A DNA stretch of 64,000 bases, taken from the NCBI RefSeq assembly GCF_036370855.1, contig NC_088102.1, positions 20,069,001 through 20,133,000 on the forward strand, written 5' to 3'. The stretch is from Dromaius novaehollandiae. Lineage: Eukaryota; Chordata; Aves; Casuariiformes; Dromaiidae. Positions within the stretch are counted from its first letter, which is position 1. Each line of letters opens with the position of its first letter. The notes beneath the pieces were generated by a model that saw only the letters and a program-made list of their open reading frames with translations, was not told where the DNA came from and did not search any database. Made by a program: the position numbers and the translations under genes. This document shows, one piece after another, positions 26,601-39,643 of the stretch.

Positions 26601-27356
26601 TTGTCAGCTAAGATTACGGACAGCTCTACATGTCCCCTAAGGGCTGCGATGTTCGTCTGAGCAATTCAAACTTCTCAGCCTATGGGATAGAGATGGGCAG
26701 CATCCAAAGAAACTTTGTTCTCTGAGTCACAGTTGTCATTTATTTTTCTATTCCCAAACTGCAAGTACAAATCACCAGGAAAATACAGTGAATGGGAACA
26801 GAGGGACAGCTTGCTGCCAAAAGCGAGGAGAGGAGAGGCATTGCTCTGGAGCAGGAGCCAGATCCCTCCATATACAAGGAAAATCTGCAGATTCTCTCAT
26901 AACCTCATGGAGCACCAATATTTAGCTAATTTTCCACCTAATCTTAGTTGTAGTCACCTCAAGGCAAAGTCTTCTAAGCTCTGCATTAAACGGCCTCAGG
27001 GGTAAAAGTCCGGACATGAAGTTGGAAGATGGAAGATCTCACTTTCGTCATCTTCTCTGTAAGCCCAGTTTATAAAACACGTCTGCTTTGGTATGTACAA
27101 GAGTTCAGTCCCCTTTTGGCTCGAGTCTTCAGTGCTTTTACTCATGTAACCTTCATCTTACCCAAATCATCTGATTTCCTTGTAAATAGGAAACTATTTG
27201 ATGTCTGGGATGATGCTCTGTCCACAGAAAATAACTCTTATTCTCAGTGTAATTTGCACTTATTTTTATTAGGCAACTCAAAGAACTTGGACAAGACAAC
27301 ATATCTTTGTCCTAATGTTCTAATTTATCTTGAGACAAATTAAAAAAAAACCAAAA

Positions 27357-27371
27357 ACACACACACACACA
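27357..27371. repeat. Short (AC)n tract after an A-rich stretch
   Basis: About seven AC units follow an A9-CC-A5 stretch starting near 27342. It is a small compound microsatellite. Confidence 0.85.
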
Positions 27372-30300
27372 GAGAAGGGGTACCACACCTCTGTTTCTAA
27401 GAAAGTCTTCCCACTTTCTGTGCCTTGCAGCATCTGTTGGAGAACAATGCCTAAAGCAGGTTCCATTTAATGACATTTGAAAGTACCTAAGTAATACTGA
27501 AGCCGTTAAATCAACCACAGAAGTGTTAGAAATTCTCTCTCCTTATTCAAGTGCTTTCGTCGGCAACTCTTAATTTTATATGGGTTTTGGAGAAGTTCAG
27601 TAGCTCCTGTCAGGGCCATATCTCTGCAAAGAAACAACTAAACTGTTTATAAGTACTTATAAAACAAAGAGCCCACCCCCAGCTCCAAGTAGATGAATAG
27701 GACCCAACATGGGTATGTTGAGGAAAAATAGCTAACCAATGTGATTTCTTTCTACAGCTGGGAGCCTTCTAGCTAAGGGAGAAGAGGTAGAGATCATACA
27801 TCTTGCCCATTGCCATCTTTCACAGCATTTTCATAGGCAATGGAGAGAAATGTGGCTGTTTATGTTAAATGAGTTAAATGAGACTGTTTAAAGGTGAATC
27901 AGAACTGACTGAAAACTGCACTGGAAACTGGTTATTGTGGTTCACTGTCAAGGTGCAAAAAAAGGGGTTTGGTAAAATTCCATATTTTCACCAATAAACT
28001 GGTAAGAGTAGCTATCCCCTTTCTGGGACAAGCACCATGGATGCCATGGGATGTTCCTGAATAGCACGTGGCAGCAGCAGCAGCCAGGAGGTGAGCGCAG
28101 GGGCATTGAGAAGGTTGGACAGTGGCTTCCACATCCCATATTCTCTGGGAAGGACATCATAAGGCTTTTCCATCCTACTGAGAGGAAAGCTAGCTGTTGC
28201 TCAAACAGGACACACCTGCATTGCAAGTGCACTTGTAAGACCATTAGTTTATATTTTCTTTTGGGTAGAAGAAAACATGTGCATCAGATGTCAGGAGTGA
28301 TCATGGTAATTAGATGCAAGACAAATTAGGTCAGATCAATGATTGCAAAGCCTCACAGCAGCTTACTCATCAAGCTACATTCCTGATCAAGTGGGATAAA
28401 TTTTCAACCCAGCTTCAAGAAATTGCTAATATTTCATGTAACTAAATTCTGTAAACTTAAGGGGTTGGTACCTATCCAAATATTTTGAAATTTGGTGAGA
28501 ATGTTTAATGCTATCCTAGCACCGTTTTGGTTAAATGTTAAGATTTCCTAAAGAAAACAAACAAAACCCCCCAAACTTTAACTGGCGAGTAGCACACAGG
28601 GACAGATAATAGCAGAGTTCTCCAAACCCTCAAGTATCAAGTTAGTGTCAAACTGTACCAAAGTATTTTCTTTGCAACAGGTATTGTACAAGAGAACAGC
28701 AAATACTCTGAAAAGTGCCTATGAAAACAGATACTAAGCATCTCAGCCTTGCCCTTTAAAATCCCAAAATATTCATGTCAAAACACAGTAATAATATATT
28801 CTCTTGGTAAGAATGTGTAGATTTGGGGTGTGAGCTGCTTGAGTGTGTCCATTACTTGTAACTAACAAGGACATTTGTTGCATTCTTACATGTATTGTAG
28901 TCCAAAATAAGCCAAAAGTCTTCAGGCTCAGGCTTAAGCATGCCTGCAGCTCTTGGGACGGGGAATTAGGCCGGCATCAGTGCATGTAAATGTGAGAATG
29001 AAAAGCCAACAAGCTGAACAGTGCTGCAGAAAATAAAACAGGATGAGCAAGACTTGCAGGGCTTGAGAGTCAAACTGCTTAACTGTTATGTAGGTTATTC
29101 TGAGAAGTACTAACTGCATTTAATGGAAGATCAGATTTACCTGAAAACTTGAGTGAAAACTGTCTGCTTTTTACAGGCTATTTCTATATTTTATTAATAG
29201 AGGTACTTCCATTTTTATCTGAAAAAACCTTTCATCTCAATTTCTGAGTCACTTGGCTAAAGTTGAGCCCCACTGTCATGTGAAGTTACCTGTGACCACC
29301 TGCAAATAATCCTGTAATCCTATAGAATATTTGGAAGCAGTTGCAATACTGGTGCCTTGTCTGTTGCTGCATCTGTGCATGAAAGCATGTGTTTCTCCCT
29401 TTTGACTAGTACATTCAGCTCTTGCAAGGAGATTGTGTCCCTTCCCATCACATGCGCCCTGATCACAGAGGCACATGAAAGGAAGCATACAGGAAAGACA
29501 GATAAAATAGCCAGGTTTAATACCATTGGCCTTATTCTCCACTGCTTTCCTCTTACGAACTTTGCATGGATGCTTAAAGTGCTACACTCAACCCATAAAA
29601 GTCAGATGCAGGATTTCTTCCACACAGAAGAAGCAAGACAACAACATCCATATTGATAGGACCATTCAATATTAGACATGCATATTTTATAAGTAATATA
29701 AACGTTAATGTTTCTCAACACAAGCTACATTCTAGGTGAAAGACATTAAAAAGAAGTTTTCCAGATAGGCAGATTATTTCATAATTATCCATTAACAGGA
29801 TTCAGGCACTTTTGAAGCATCTTGCACTGTATACTGCCAGACACAGATCTAAATGCACCATTCATCTAATCTGGTATTATATTCTCCTTCTCCCATAGAG
29901 TGAAAGTCCTAGGGGGTTATTTGGGATGAGACAGAGGTAGAGGATTTATGTTTCTGAAGGTTTCTCATGATTCTTCCTACAACCTCTTTACTTCAAATAT
30001 GTTACTTTTAAAATAAAAATAGTTTAAAGACATTAATGACATGTCACAAAAAGTTTTGAAGAATTGAGAGCTAAGGTGAAGCATTGAGTTACAGGTCACT
30101 GTGTTGGTAAGGTCAAGGGAGTTTTGCTTACCGCTGTATAAGCTCCAGTTTGAAGACATCTCACTAAGCCCAAGCATTGCAGAAGTGTGTTCCTGTCCAT
30201 TACAAAATATTGGCACAACGTGTAGAGCACTGGAAGGAGAGAAGATGAGATGTTGTGTCTATCCATTGGAGCAAGTCTGAACTGAAGCAGACAGCTGCTG

Positions 30301-33300
30301 CTGTTTCACCACAGGTAGTTGGAGAAGAGGTTTCCAAGTGACAGGAAAAAAAAACCATTATTGTTCACTAAAACAGATTTTCAAACCCACTCTTCCAAGT
30401 AGCCAGTGCTAACTACAGGCAGCGTGGCACTAACCACCATATTTCAGCTGCCTGTGTGTGAATGAATATTTGAAGAGTAAAGTTAGTTAACAGGACATCC
30501 ATAGGCAAGCGGAAGAGGCAAGCAATACGGTGTATAATCTAACAGTTTCCTTCTGAAGTGTTTGTCCGTGGAGCAGAGAACACAGATGAGTGATTTAGTG
30601 AGAAATGGCATTACCTCCCCTCCCCACAAATGGGCCCCATCTTGTAATTGTCAGAGCCAGGCTGCGCTCTGAAGGCTCAAAGTACCGTTGTGTCTTTCTC
30701 TGAACTCAGATAATTTTTGTCAAGCAAATATTCAGTGAAGCCACTTGAGATTGATGAGATTTCTGAGTCTTGTCATGGAGGGATGCAGCTGCTATACTTG
30801 GTGGACAGAAATTGCAGAATCTTACTCTAATAAACGAAGACAGTCCAGGCTGCCGGAGAAAAAATAATAATTTCTATAACTCAGTGGCTCCAAAACACTT
30901 CATTAAAAAATAGTTTTGAATTGCGTGTTGCTTCACATTCATAACAGATGGCCTGGCAAGGCCGAAGGATGTTTAACCAAGCTCTGTCTTTATCATATTT
31001 GCACTAGTGTAACTATTAGTGCAGAGCCACTTGGCTGTTTTGAATCAGATTCTGGCTGAAGTGACCTCTCTTTTCCGTGTCCTAGGAGGATTTTCCTCCT
31101 CCCTGTCCACAATCCAAAATGTGGAACCTTGGCCTGTGTCTCTACCTGAAACCCAAATTCACTATGTCTGCCAGAACTGGGGTAAGTCTGATCTAATTTC
31201 CCCTTTTCTTAGATTGATCAGTTTGCTGGCTGAATGATTCCTTATCAAATCTGAGTCCAGGGCTCTCCAGAGAAGCACCACTAAGTGTATGACAAATACA
31301 AAACACTTGCTTAATATACTTTATCCAAATAGGAATGTAACCCATTACTACTCACAGTTAAATTTAATTCCCCTCCCCCAGAACAGCAAGGCACAGAGGA
31401 GTGGAAGCCAATGTTCTCAGAAGAGATTCATCAAGATAATCACCAGTGACAATAAAAGAAATGTCTTTAATACACCAGGGAATTACCTGCACTGTGGTGC
31501 TTTATTACAGTAAGTGCTAAAGTAAGTACCTAAACCAACCTAGCAAGAATCAGAATATCTACAAATTATCCTGCAGCTTTATGACATATCCTCAAAACAT
31601 TAGAACTATTATAGATCAAAGTTATTTTAACAAAATGTGTGCTTAATGTAGTGCTGCTCCAGTGGTAATTGTACAGGTACAATAAGTATATTTGATTAGA
31701 TACATAATGGACAGACACAGGTATTCTTATAATATTAGATGTGTATTTGGCTTGTTAAGTCTTCTTTCAAGTACATTGTGCTGCAAATGAAATTGCTTGA
31801 CTTTGTGTCATATTGCTAAAGTTGGGGCAAAAGTTACTGCTTGTTCAAGCAATAAGAGTCAAGTGCTCTTGAAGCAGGATGATCAGATTTGTCCACTGTC
31901 ACTGAGAAGTTTCAGATGACCATGACATACATGCTGTATGGCAACAACCACAAAAGTGCTAGGTGAACATGGGCTCACAGTTAAATGAAATGTTCAGCCA
32001 TTTTCCTACTACCGATACTTCCGTTACTTAAAACTACTTGCTCTACCATTTCATCTGCTGAAAACGAAAGTATTTTTTACCATAAAACTTGTCTGCTACC
32101 AAGTTGTTCAAAGGCAAACATTTCTGAATGGCAGGAGAAGAGCTACATTGCAGTAAAAACAGCACACGCTTGAAAAGGCAAACTGCACATATTAAGATTT
32201 AGTTAAAGCTAATATGAGGTACACACACAGATGGGTGAAAAAAGAAAAAGCCATACAGTTTTAAAAGAAAAGTTGAATATATCACTGGGACATACATCCA
32301 GCACTCCCCTTGCATAGACTGGACTGTGAATTTTTACCTGCAATTGCAGTTCAATCTCATTTCCTAGCCTGCTACAGATGCAATATGAAAAAAAGGTATT
32401 GCCTTACATAGCGCTGTCATTTAATCAATGAAATGTTATCATTCTCTTAACATTTAGCTATAAAAACAAAACAGAAAAGCACATAGCTAAGGGAAACAGG
32501 TTTGCAAAATAAAGCGGAAGTATTTTAGGAGTTAATTCAAACAAGTTAAACTAGATTCTCATCTGTGTGAATCTTACAAAATTGAGTTGCATAAATTTAG
32601 GCAGCTTTAACATCTAGGAGCAGGCTAGATGTTTTTACTCTAGGTAAAACTGCAGCATGTGCAGATAAATCCAGGGCTAGTTTCAAATTAGCTATCTGAA
32701 CAGGGGCAACAAGAACACAACCTTTAAAATGCACTAGCAGATTGCCTGTACGTACTGAATTGCATGGGCAGAATCCCCAGGCAGTTTGTGCTCTGGTTCC
32801 CAGCTGACAATAAACCCAGATTGCCAGATCTTTACTCTGCAGTCATGGCTGAGGTTTCTTATCGGAACAGACTGTGGATCTCCTCAGTGTTGTTATTTTT
32901 ACAGTTACTGTTTCTTATATGGCAAATACAGATATCTAGTGCTTTGACAGCTGTTGGCTCGCAGACTTGCAAAGCTGGGCACTCCAACACCCAAAGGTTT
33001 TCACAGAGATCCTCTCCTGAGGAGCAGGGAAGGCCTGCAAAGAATCAGGTTATTTTCTATTGCTATGCACATGCACTAATTTCAGTGGAATTATATGGAC
33101 ATCAATTTAGACTGACCATTTCTTTTTAAAAGAGAAAGTCCACCTTCCTGCTGACTTTTGCTTAAGAGCCACTTAAGATTTTTGCTGCACTTTTGTGAAG
33201 ACAGTTACCAAAGTTTACACCATCATCTCCAGGCTCACCAGGGAGAGAAGCCTGAGTGAAAACTCGCACCCAGATTTTGGGTGCTGGAAAGCTTGAGCTG

Positions 33301-36229
33301 CTATCCTGGGTGGCTGCAGAGGCAGTGACATTGCCCAGATCTCCTACCACAGCTTCACTGGCTCCTGGGACCCCCAACTCCTGCAGAAGGGAGCTAGATT
33401 TGCATTTGGGAGTATGTTCTGGACAAAGCCTTTCCAGAGGCTGCTTGTGGCCGGGGTCCAAGAGCTTGAGAAATTGTATGCAGAGGGCCAACCCCTTCAA
33501 AATCAAAGGCCCTTGCTGCAGAGAGGCCTTAAAGGAGGATGATGGAGGAGAGCATCTGCTAAGACTGCATACATATCCTCACCTATAAAGTGTGCAACTC
33601 CAAAGAAAAAATGCTAAGACTTTTGCCCAAGACAAAAGACTTGATGGCAGAGCATATGATTCAACACCACTTTTTTCTGTTGTCACCAGAGAAGACAAAA
33701 TGAACTATTCTGTATTTTCTTCAAACAAATAATGGAGGAGCAGAATGTTTCTTTGTTCTTTTTCAGGTCATCTGCCCCATCATAAATCCCATGTAAACAG
33801 GCTATCAGAAAGAAACAGAACCTACAATCATCTCAATTTCAATCAGACATTTTAATACAGAAGTAGAAGAATGTAGTACAGGAAGATATGAAAACTCATT
33901 TTGCCTCTCAATATCAGATGATTAACTCACAAGGGGGTTACATCTGCTATATGCAGGGAAAGGATAAAGAGGGCCATAAATGCGGAGGAAACTGCAAGCA
34001 TGCTAAGCAGCAAATTTCCATGAGCGCCCACAGATTTCTATCAATCTGCATATGCAGACATCCTCTGAGCAGAGCTTCTGACATCCAGATCCAAAATAAT
34101 GGTCAAGAGAGGTAAATGAGACCACTTACATTTATTTTCATCAGCAACAAGCAGCTTTAAATTGTTAGTGGCACTGGCATGCAATGAACGCCTGAGTCAA
34201 TCAGGAAGTAACCAGTAAATTCTGGGAAGCTTAAAAATAGAAAAGGACAAGTTTGGCAGGAGGGTCCAGGAGTGGAACTTTACATGGCAGAGGATTATAT
34301 TCTTCCCCCAGCTGCTCTCACTGTTGGTACAAAATGCACTGTCCAAAATTAATTTACCTTCCTTGGCTACCTCTTAGAGTCTGAACAAGACTTTCAGAAG
34401 TAATTAGAGTAATTAGACACAAACCAGAATATATATAACAATTCATACAACGGCTAAAATCTACTTCACCACTTCAATGGGACTATACTAAGAAGCACTG
34501 AGAGAAGCAAGTCACCCAATAAATGTCAGAAGTAACACTTAATTGAAAAAAAAAGGAAAAACTGGTTGTTTCATCTGAGGACTGAGAGTCTTGGAATTCA
34601 AAAATGAATCAAACCACAAAGGTTCTTACTCATGAAAGAAAGCCAAGTTAGAGTTAAAAAAAACCAAATTCAGAATCCAAAATCTATTGCATAACCTCTT
34701 CTATTATCTTGCTAGTGCACTGGCCTTGTCCCAAGCTTTCTGCTCTAATCTTTGGGACAGGCTTTCATTCCCACTCTAACTTTCATCAGATTTGACAGTG
34801 GTCATTGGAAGACAGGATCCTAAACCCAGGATTTGAGTGTCCCCCAAAAAGGAAAGGGGCAGAGCACTAGCTGCTGTTACCCATAGAGTCCCAGAAGCTC
34901 TTCTAGCCTCCTTGGCATTGATGTAAAACAAGGATAATACCAGGTAGCGACAAGTCAGAGTCATGTACTCAAAGTTATTAACATCAAGCAACTCTGCTGC
35001 TCAATGTAAAGCACAACAGATTCCTAGTAGATTACTTGTTGGCTGAGATCAGTTGGATTGGAAATGAGGAAGAGGGAAAGGAAATTAAAGAGATAAAGTT
35101 CAAAGATATTGACAACCAATGAATAAAAAACAACTAGATTCATGCTGACATATATATGCATTTCTCTTTCAGTCTCGGCTTGGTAAGTATTTATCATGCC
35201 TGCTCCACCATGTCAAAGACAGTGGGCTACAGTCAAACGAAAGTGGTGCTTTCCTTTTTTCAGCCAGCACAGCAGAATCCCTCACCACCTCAGCTGGTCT
35301 CTAAAATAGATCCCACAGAATTTAATGCCTTTGAACAAACACCCTCTTGGCCAAAAAGGCAGTGAGTAATGTCTCAGCTGTAAAGATGAGCTGCAATAAC
35401 TCATCTCAAGTGTGCTAGGAAGACGAAGACAGCGTAGGTGTGAAACACACTGAGTCTAGGCTGCAGGACTGAGGTTTTCTGTACTGCAGTTCTAGTCCCC
35501 AAGTTTTCTCTGGCCATAAATAGCCGTGGCCTGTAACAAAATTTTTCTATGAGAATATAACCCAAAGAAAACAGTCCATGAGCCAGTGACTGGAACACTT
35601 AGCTAGAAGGTAGGAGACTCCTCTCTAGAACAAAAATGAGGTCTGATCACTTGTTTCCAAAAGGGATATCTATCAGAGTAGTTGTCCTGCACTCATGCAA
35701 AGCTAATACATTTTCCTGCAACATTTGTTATCTTATATGAAGCACTGCAACAAGAAAAACCTTCAGGAATTTGTAAAACAAAAGCCCCAGGTTATAAAGT
35801 GAGGGCAACGTAGCTCCTTTATTTCACATGTGGGAACTGAGCTCTCCCTCACCCAGCATGGATCCCATATTTGTCAGGAACGCAAACACAGCCACTGGAA
35901 TAGCTTCCTAAAAGATAGAACTGAAACAAAGATGCAAAAATCATCTTAATTATAGACAGTCAATTTCAATGAACAGAAAGATCTGCCTTCCAGCAAGCGG
36001 CATACGCAGGAGCTACACACACGCATTTGATACGCTGCATTAAAAGGGGCAAGTATCCAATTTAGCTGTTCGCTGTCGCTGCCTCAACGCTCTGCTTAAA
36101 CCACAGGTGCGTCCTGATGAGCAGTGTAAACGCACTAACAGACTGGGTTAGACGTGCTCTCACACAAAATGGCCTAAGTCAGTGACAGGAAAATTAAATT
36201 AGAGAGCATTTAATTGCCACGCTGTAATT

Positions 36230-37480
36230 TCAGAGGCGAGCCGTGACGAGACACCGGCAGGGCCGCGTGGTGCTGCTGGGACGCAGCCTGAGGGGCTCCT
36301 GCTCAAAATGGCTCTGTGTCCGCTCCGCTGGCTTGGCGCCCCGGAGCAGGTGAAGCCTTTCCCTTGCAGCATTTCCACCCCTGGGGCCAAGGGACACCCC
36401 AGCCCCGCTTGCCCAGGCAAACCCCACGCGTCAGGGCACACGCATGGCGCCCGGACAGTGCACCCCTTTCCCCCGCCGTGCCTCGGGGCTGCCCTGCACC
36501 GCCAGCCCCATCGCCCCGCTCTGGCCAGCATGCACGCTCACAAAATGTCCCCCGGTCAGCTCTGGGGGGCACCGGGTCGTTCCCCTCTCCCACCTGCATG
36601 GTTTTACACAGCACGTTGTTTCTTTGCGGCCACATTGCTTTATGCATTCCCCTAGCTTTCACTCACCGCACTTACCCTGTTTCCAGCCCCCCGGCCGCCT
36701 GGGCAGGTCTCGGTCACGGCTCTCCCAAGGTGCCGCATGGATCCGGGTTTCTCCCCAGCCGTCCCTGCCAAGCACCGCGCCACGGCCTCCACCTCAGCCT
36801 GGCCACAGCGCTTCCCCCAGGCCGGCTGGCTTTACCAGCCGGGTTTCGTCCTCTGTGTCCATCAGGGATTCGCTGGCTCCCTCCGGCCGCCCCCAAACCC
36901 CTGGCAGCTGTGGGGCAGCAAGGCCCATGGCGGGGGGGGAGCAAGGCCCATGGGGGCAGCAAGGCCCATGGGGGGCAGCAAGGCCCACTGAGGGGTAGCA
37001 AGGCCCACAGAGGAGAGCAACGCCCATGGGGTGGGAGCAACACCCATGGGGTGGGAGCAAGGCCCATGGGGGCAGCAAGGCCCATGGAGGGGAGAGCAAG
37101 GCCCACAGAGGGCAGCAAGGCCCAGGGGGGGCAGCAAGGCCCACGGGGGGGGGGGTAGCAAGGCCCACAGAGGAGAGCAACGCCCATGGGGTGGGAGCAA
37201 GGCCCATGGGGGCAGCAAGGCCCATGGGGGCAGCAAGGCCCACCAGGGTCCAGTGGGCCAAGAGCATCCCTGCCCCATTTAGGGGCTGCCATGGGGGACC
37301 GGGGCATTCCCATCCCCACAAAGGAGCAACGAACAGTTTGAAAAGTGGGTGCTAAGCGCTGAGGAGGGGCTGAGCCCTTCAGGGCACAGCGAGGAGGAGC
37401 GCGGGCGCAGGCTGAGGGTGCTGGTGGACAGTTATGCAGCGTGGGGGAGGAAAGAGCGTGGCATCCCTCCAGCACACCAG
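36230..37480. promoter_or_regulatory. CpG/GC-rich island around the minisatellite
   Basis: GC content jumps abruptly here from the AT-rich surroundings, with frequent CpG on both sides of the minisatellite: 36230-36900 (for example the stretch around 36440-36540) and 37340-37480 (GAGCGCGGGCGCAGG near 37397). No known protein family was recognised in it. It may be an unrecognised promoter, possibly of a noncoding RNA, or GC-rich sequence grown around a recombination-prone minisatellite. The function is inference; only the base composition is observed. Confidence 0.5.
36917..37251. repeat. G-rich minisatellite, 17 units of 18-24 bp
   Basis: Seventeen tandem copies of a unit beginning AGCAAGGCCCAYGG start at 36917, 36940, 36958, 36977, 36997, 37016, 37036, 37056, 37074, 37095, 37114, 37133, 37157, 37176, 37196, 37214 and 37232. 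Units differ mainly in the length of the G run (up to about 10-11 G near 37145-37155) and in variants such as AGCAACGCCCATGGGGTGGG and AGCAAGGCCCACAGAGGAG. The plus strand is G-rich, with many runs of four or more G. Because the unit has few stop codons in any frame, several frames on both strands stay open through it, but the peptides are only low-complexity repeats such as SKAHGG and WALLPP. Confidence 0.95.
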
Positions 37481-37776
37481 CGGCTGCTTTTCTTTCCGTT
37501 CTCCTCAAGTCAGCTTGTTTTACCTTCTCTCAGAGTCAAAATGATCGATTCGTCTGTGTTTATACAGCAGTCTTCTGACCTCTGTGAACACTTTTATTTT
37601 GCATTTCAAGCTGCAAACTCCTATCTTCACTCTCAAGTTTCTGGGCCTTGTAACAGAGTGCTGTTCTTTCTGCCCTTATACAATCTCCAAACTGGCATTT
37701 GGAAAAAAACCCCTGTTTGCTAACGTCTGCTTGTTTGTAAGGTTAAGCAAGTAGTCACTTTGGTCAGTGTTATCTG

Positions 37777-37789
37777 AAAAAAAAAAAAA
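37777..37789. repeat. Poly(A) tract, 13 A
   Basis: A pure A run just beyond the GC-rich island, where base composition returns to AT-rich. Confidence 0.9.
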
Positions 37790-39297
37790 CCTTACGCATG
37801 TACGATTGCCATCTTTTATTGAATAGAAAAATATCAGTATCTTAATTTTTAATAACTTACAAACCATTTCTGGCCATGAAAATAACTGGATTGCATGCTA
37901 TCAGATACTCTCATAGCTCTTCTTGTTTGAGAGCCAAACTTGGTGACAATAGTTCTTCTACAGAGTCAGATTTTATACTTTCTTATTGCTTTTCAGCATA
38001 ATGCACCAATCTGTCTAATAGCTGGTCAATAATTGAACATCTCTCAATGAGAAAGTGTCATCTAATGAATAGGCAGTTCAAAAAATGGTGGAAAAATCAC
38101 TTCAAAAGACTTGAATATGATAAAATGTGAGTTTTAAATGATATCGTATGACAGTTGCCTATCTTCCTGGAATATTAGCCTCATCCTCCATGCTAAGCTT
38201 ATGTGCCAGTTGCCAACCACTGCAAAAAGTAAATAGATTTAAAAGTAGAATACGATGAAGGAATACAACACCTAATATGTAGTCTAAAAGATTCATAGAT
38301 GTATATACAAAAAGCACTCTAGTATTTATTTCCTTACAGGTCTTTTAATGTAAATGTACTTCTGCATTGTACCTCTGCTGTCACTGTAATATCTAACCGC
38401 TGCAAGATTCAGAAATGTGGGCGCTACAGAAGTCTTCAGAGAAATCAGTACATTAATTTAATAGGAAAGAGCTGGCCTAATAGTTGTGCCATGTAGTGCC
38501 AAAGGCCAAATCCTTCTCTGGTGTAAATCTGAGTTAATGGAGTATTGTCAGTTTACCACCAGCTGAAAAATCTCCCTTCATGTAACTACTTCTCCCTTAA
38601 ATGGTGCACAGCATTTACCAAAGCTGAAAAGGAACTTGGTCATTTGCATAAAATTGTTTCCAACCTGCTGCTTTCTTGGACATTCTTTAGCAACGGAGAA
38701 AAATCTTTAAATGCATGATGTGGCTGCAGTATATGAACATACATTCTGCTCTTTCAATATATACTTCACTCTGATATGGGATCTATACTGCTTTTACCAG
38801 AGATATATTTCTAGAGTAAATTTGCTTTGCTTATGTGTTTCCTGAGTGGTTTAGTAACATGGGAAACAGGATTCAGGAGAACTGCAGGGGTTTATTGGTC
38901 TGGTTGCAAGTCTTTAATGTCATCTGCTCAAGAGAAAAGTGTAAAACCTTCATATAAGTTTTGTGCAAAAATTTGTGTGTCGCAGGAGAAGACTATTTTT
39001 GCTTAACATTATCTGCCCAGAGGAATGAGGATTCAGAAGCCTTCTTCTATATCAGCTAGCACAATTATCATTTACGTAAATATCCATCTTTTAAATTTTG
39101 CTACATGCTTTACATGATTAATGTTCTGCATTAACTAAACACAATGTTGAAAGTCCACTTTTTTCCTTTTTTTTTTTGCCTTTTTATCCAAATTCTTTTT
39201 AATTCTTTCAATAAGAATGGCCAAATGGGACCCAATATTTACCTGCTCTGTTCCTTTTATTCTGCAAGTGGTCATTCTGCCAGACTCGCTGGGACTT

Positions 39298-39459
39298 GTG
39301 TGAGACTTGCTCATGTTGTGACTGGACAGGAGAGGAATAAATGCCCCCCTTAGTACCCATGAGAGCCAATACTGAAGAACTGACTCCATCAATTTGCACA
39401 CTTCCCATGCCCCTTGTTTTTCCTCTCCTGTCCAGTCATAATATAAGCAAGGCTCAAAC
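39298..39459. repeat. Inverted repeat with about 39-bp arms
   Basis: The left arm (39298-39336) contains TGACTGGACAGGAGAGGA at 39319-39336. Its exact reverse complement lies at 39421-39438. Outside this perfect 18-bp core the arms continue to match at about 17 of 21 positions as far as 39298 and 39459, with three of the four mismatches being transitions. The spacer is 84 bp. The structure can fold as a long-stemmed hairpin on either strand. It may be a local inverted duplication, the remnant of a small inverted-repeat element, or a structured RNA; no family was recognised. Confidence 0.85.
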
Positions 39460-39627
39460 TTATTTCATGCCTAGGATCTGCAAATAGGTCTGACTTTTTG
39501 TTCTTTATATGCATTGTGCCTCTTTCTCTTAGACCTTAGCATTTAGGGACCTCTGATTTCAATATTTTTATTTGCTCTTCCTTTGGCCTTTTTTTCAGCT
39601 TTTGTCATCATCTTTTTGTCAGGCAAA

Positions 39628-39643
39628 ATTATTATTATTATTA
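39628..39643. repeat. Short (ATT)5 microsatellite
   Basis: Five ATT units, followed after a C by AATAATAAG, which is partly complementary and could pair with them. Confidence 0.85.

Larger units (their letters stand above)
21001..36229. other. Intergenic sequence, no supported gene
   Basis: AT-rich unique sequence with simple repeats, a nested inverted repeat at 22.25 kb and GC-rich patches near 21.6, 25.1 and 26.4 kb. A plus-strand frame at 22894-23301 (135 codons) and one at 32764-33129 (121 codons, with a hydrophobic stretch) have no recognisable family and no supporting gene structure. Confidence 0.6.

Noticed and set aside
36316..37508. Long open frames on both strands (280 codons plus, 264 codons minus) across the GC-rich island
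   Set aside because: They run through the minisatellite, stay open in several frames at once, and give low-complexity repeat peptides. This is what a stop-poor tandem repeat produces, not evidence of a protein.
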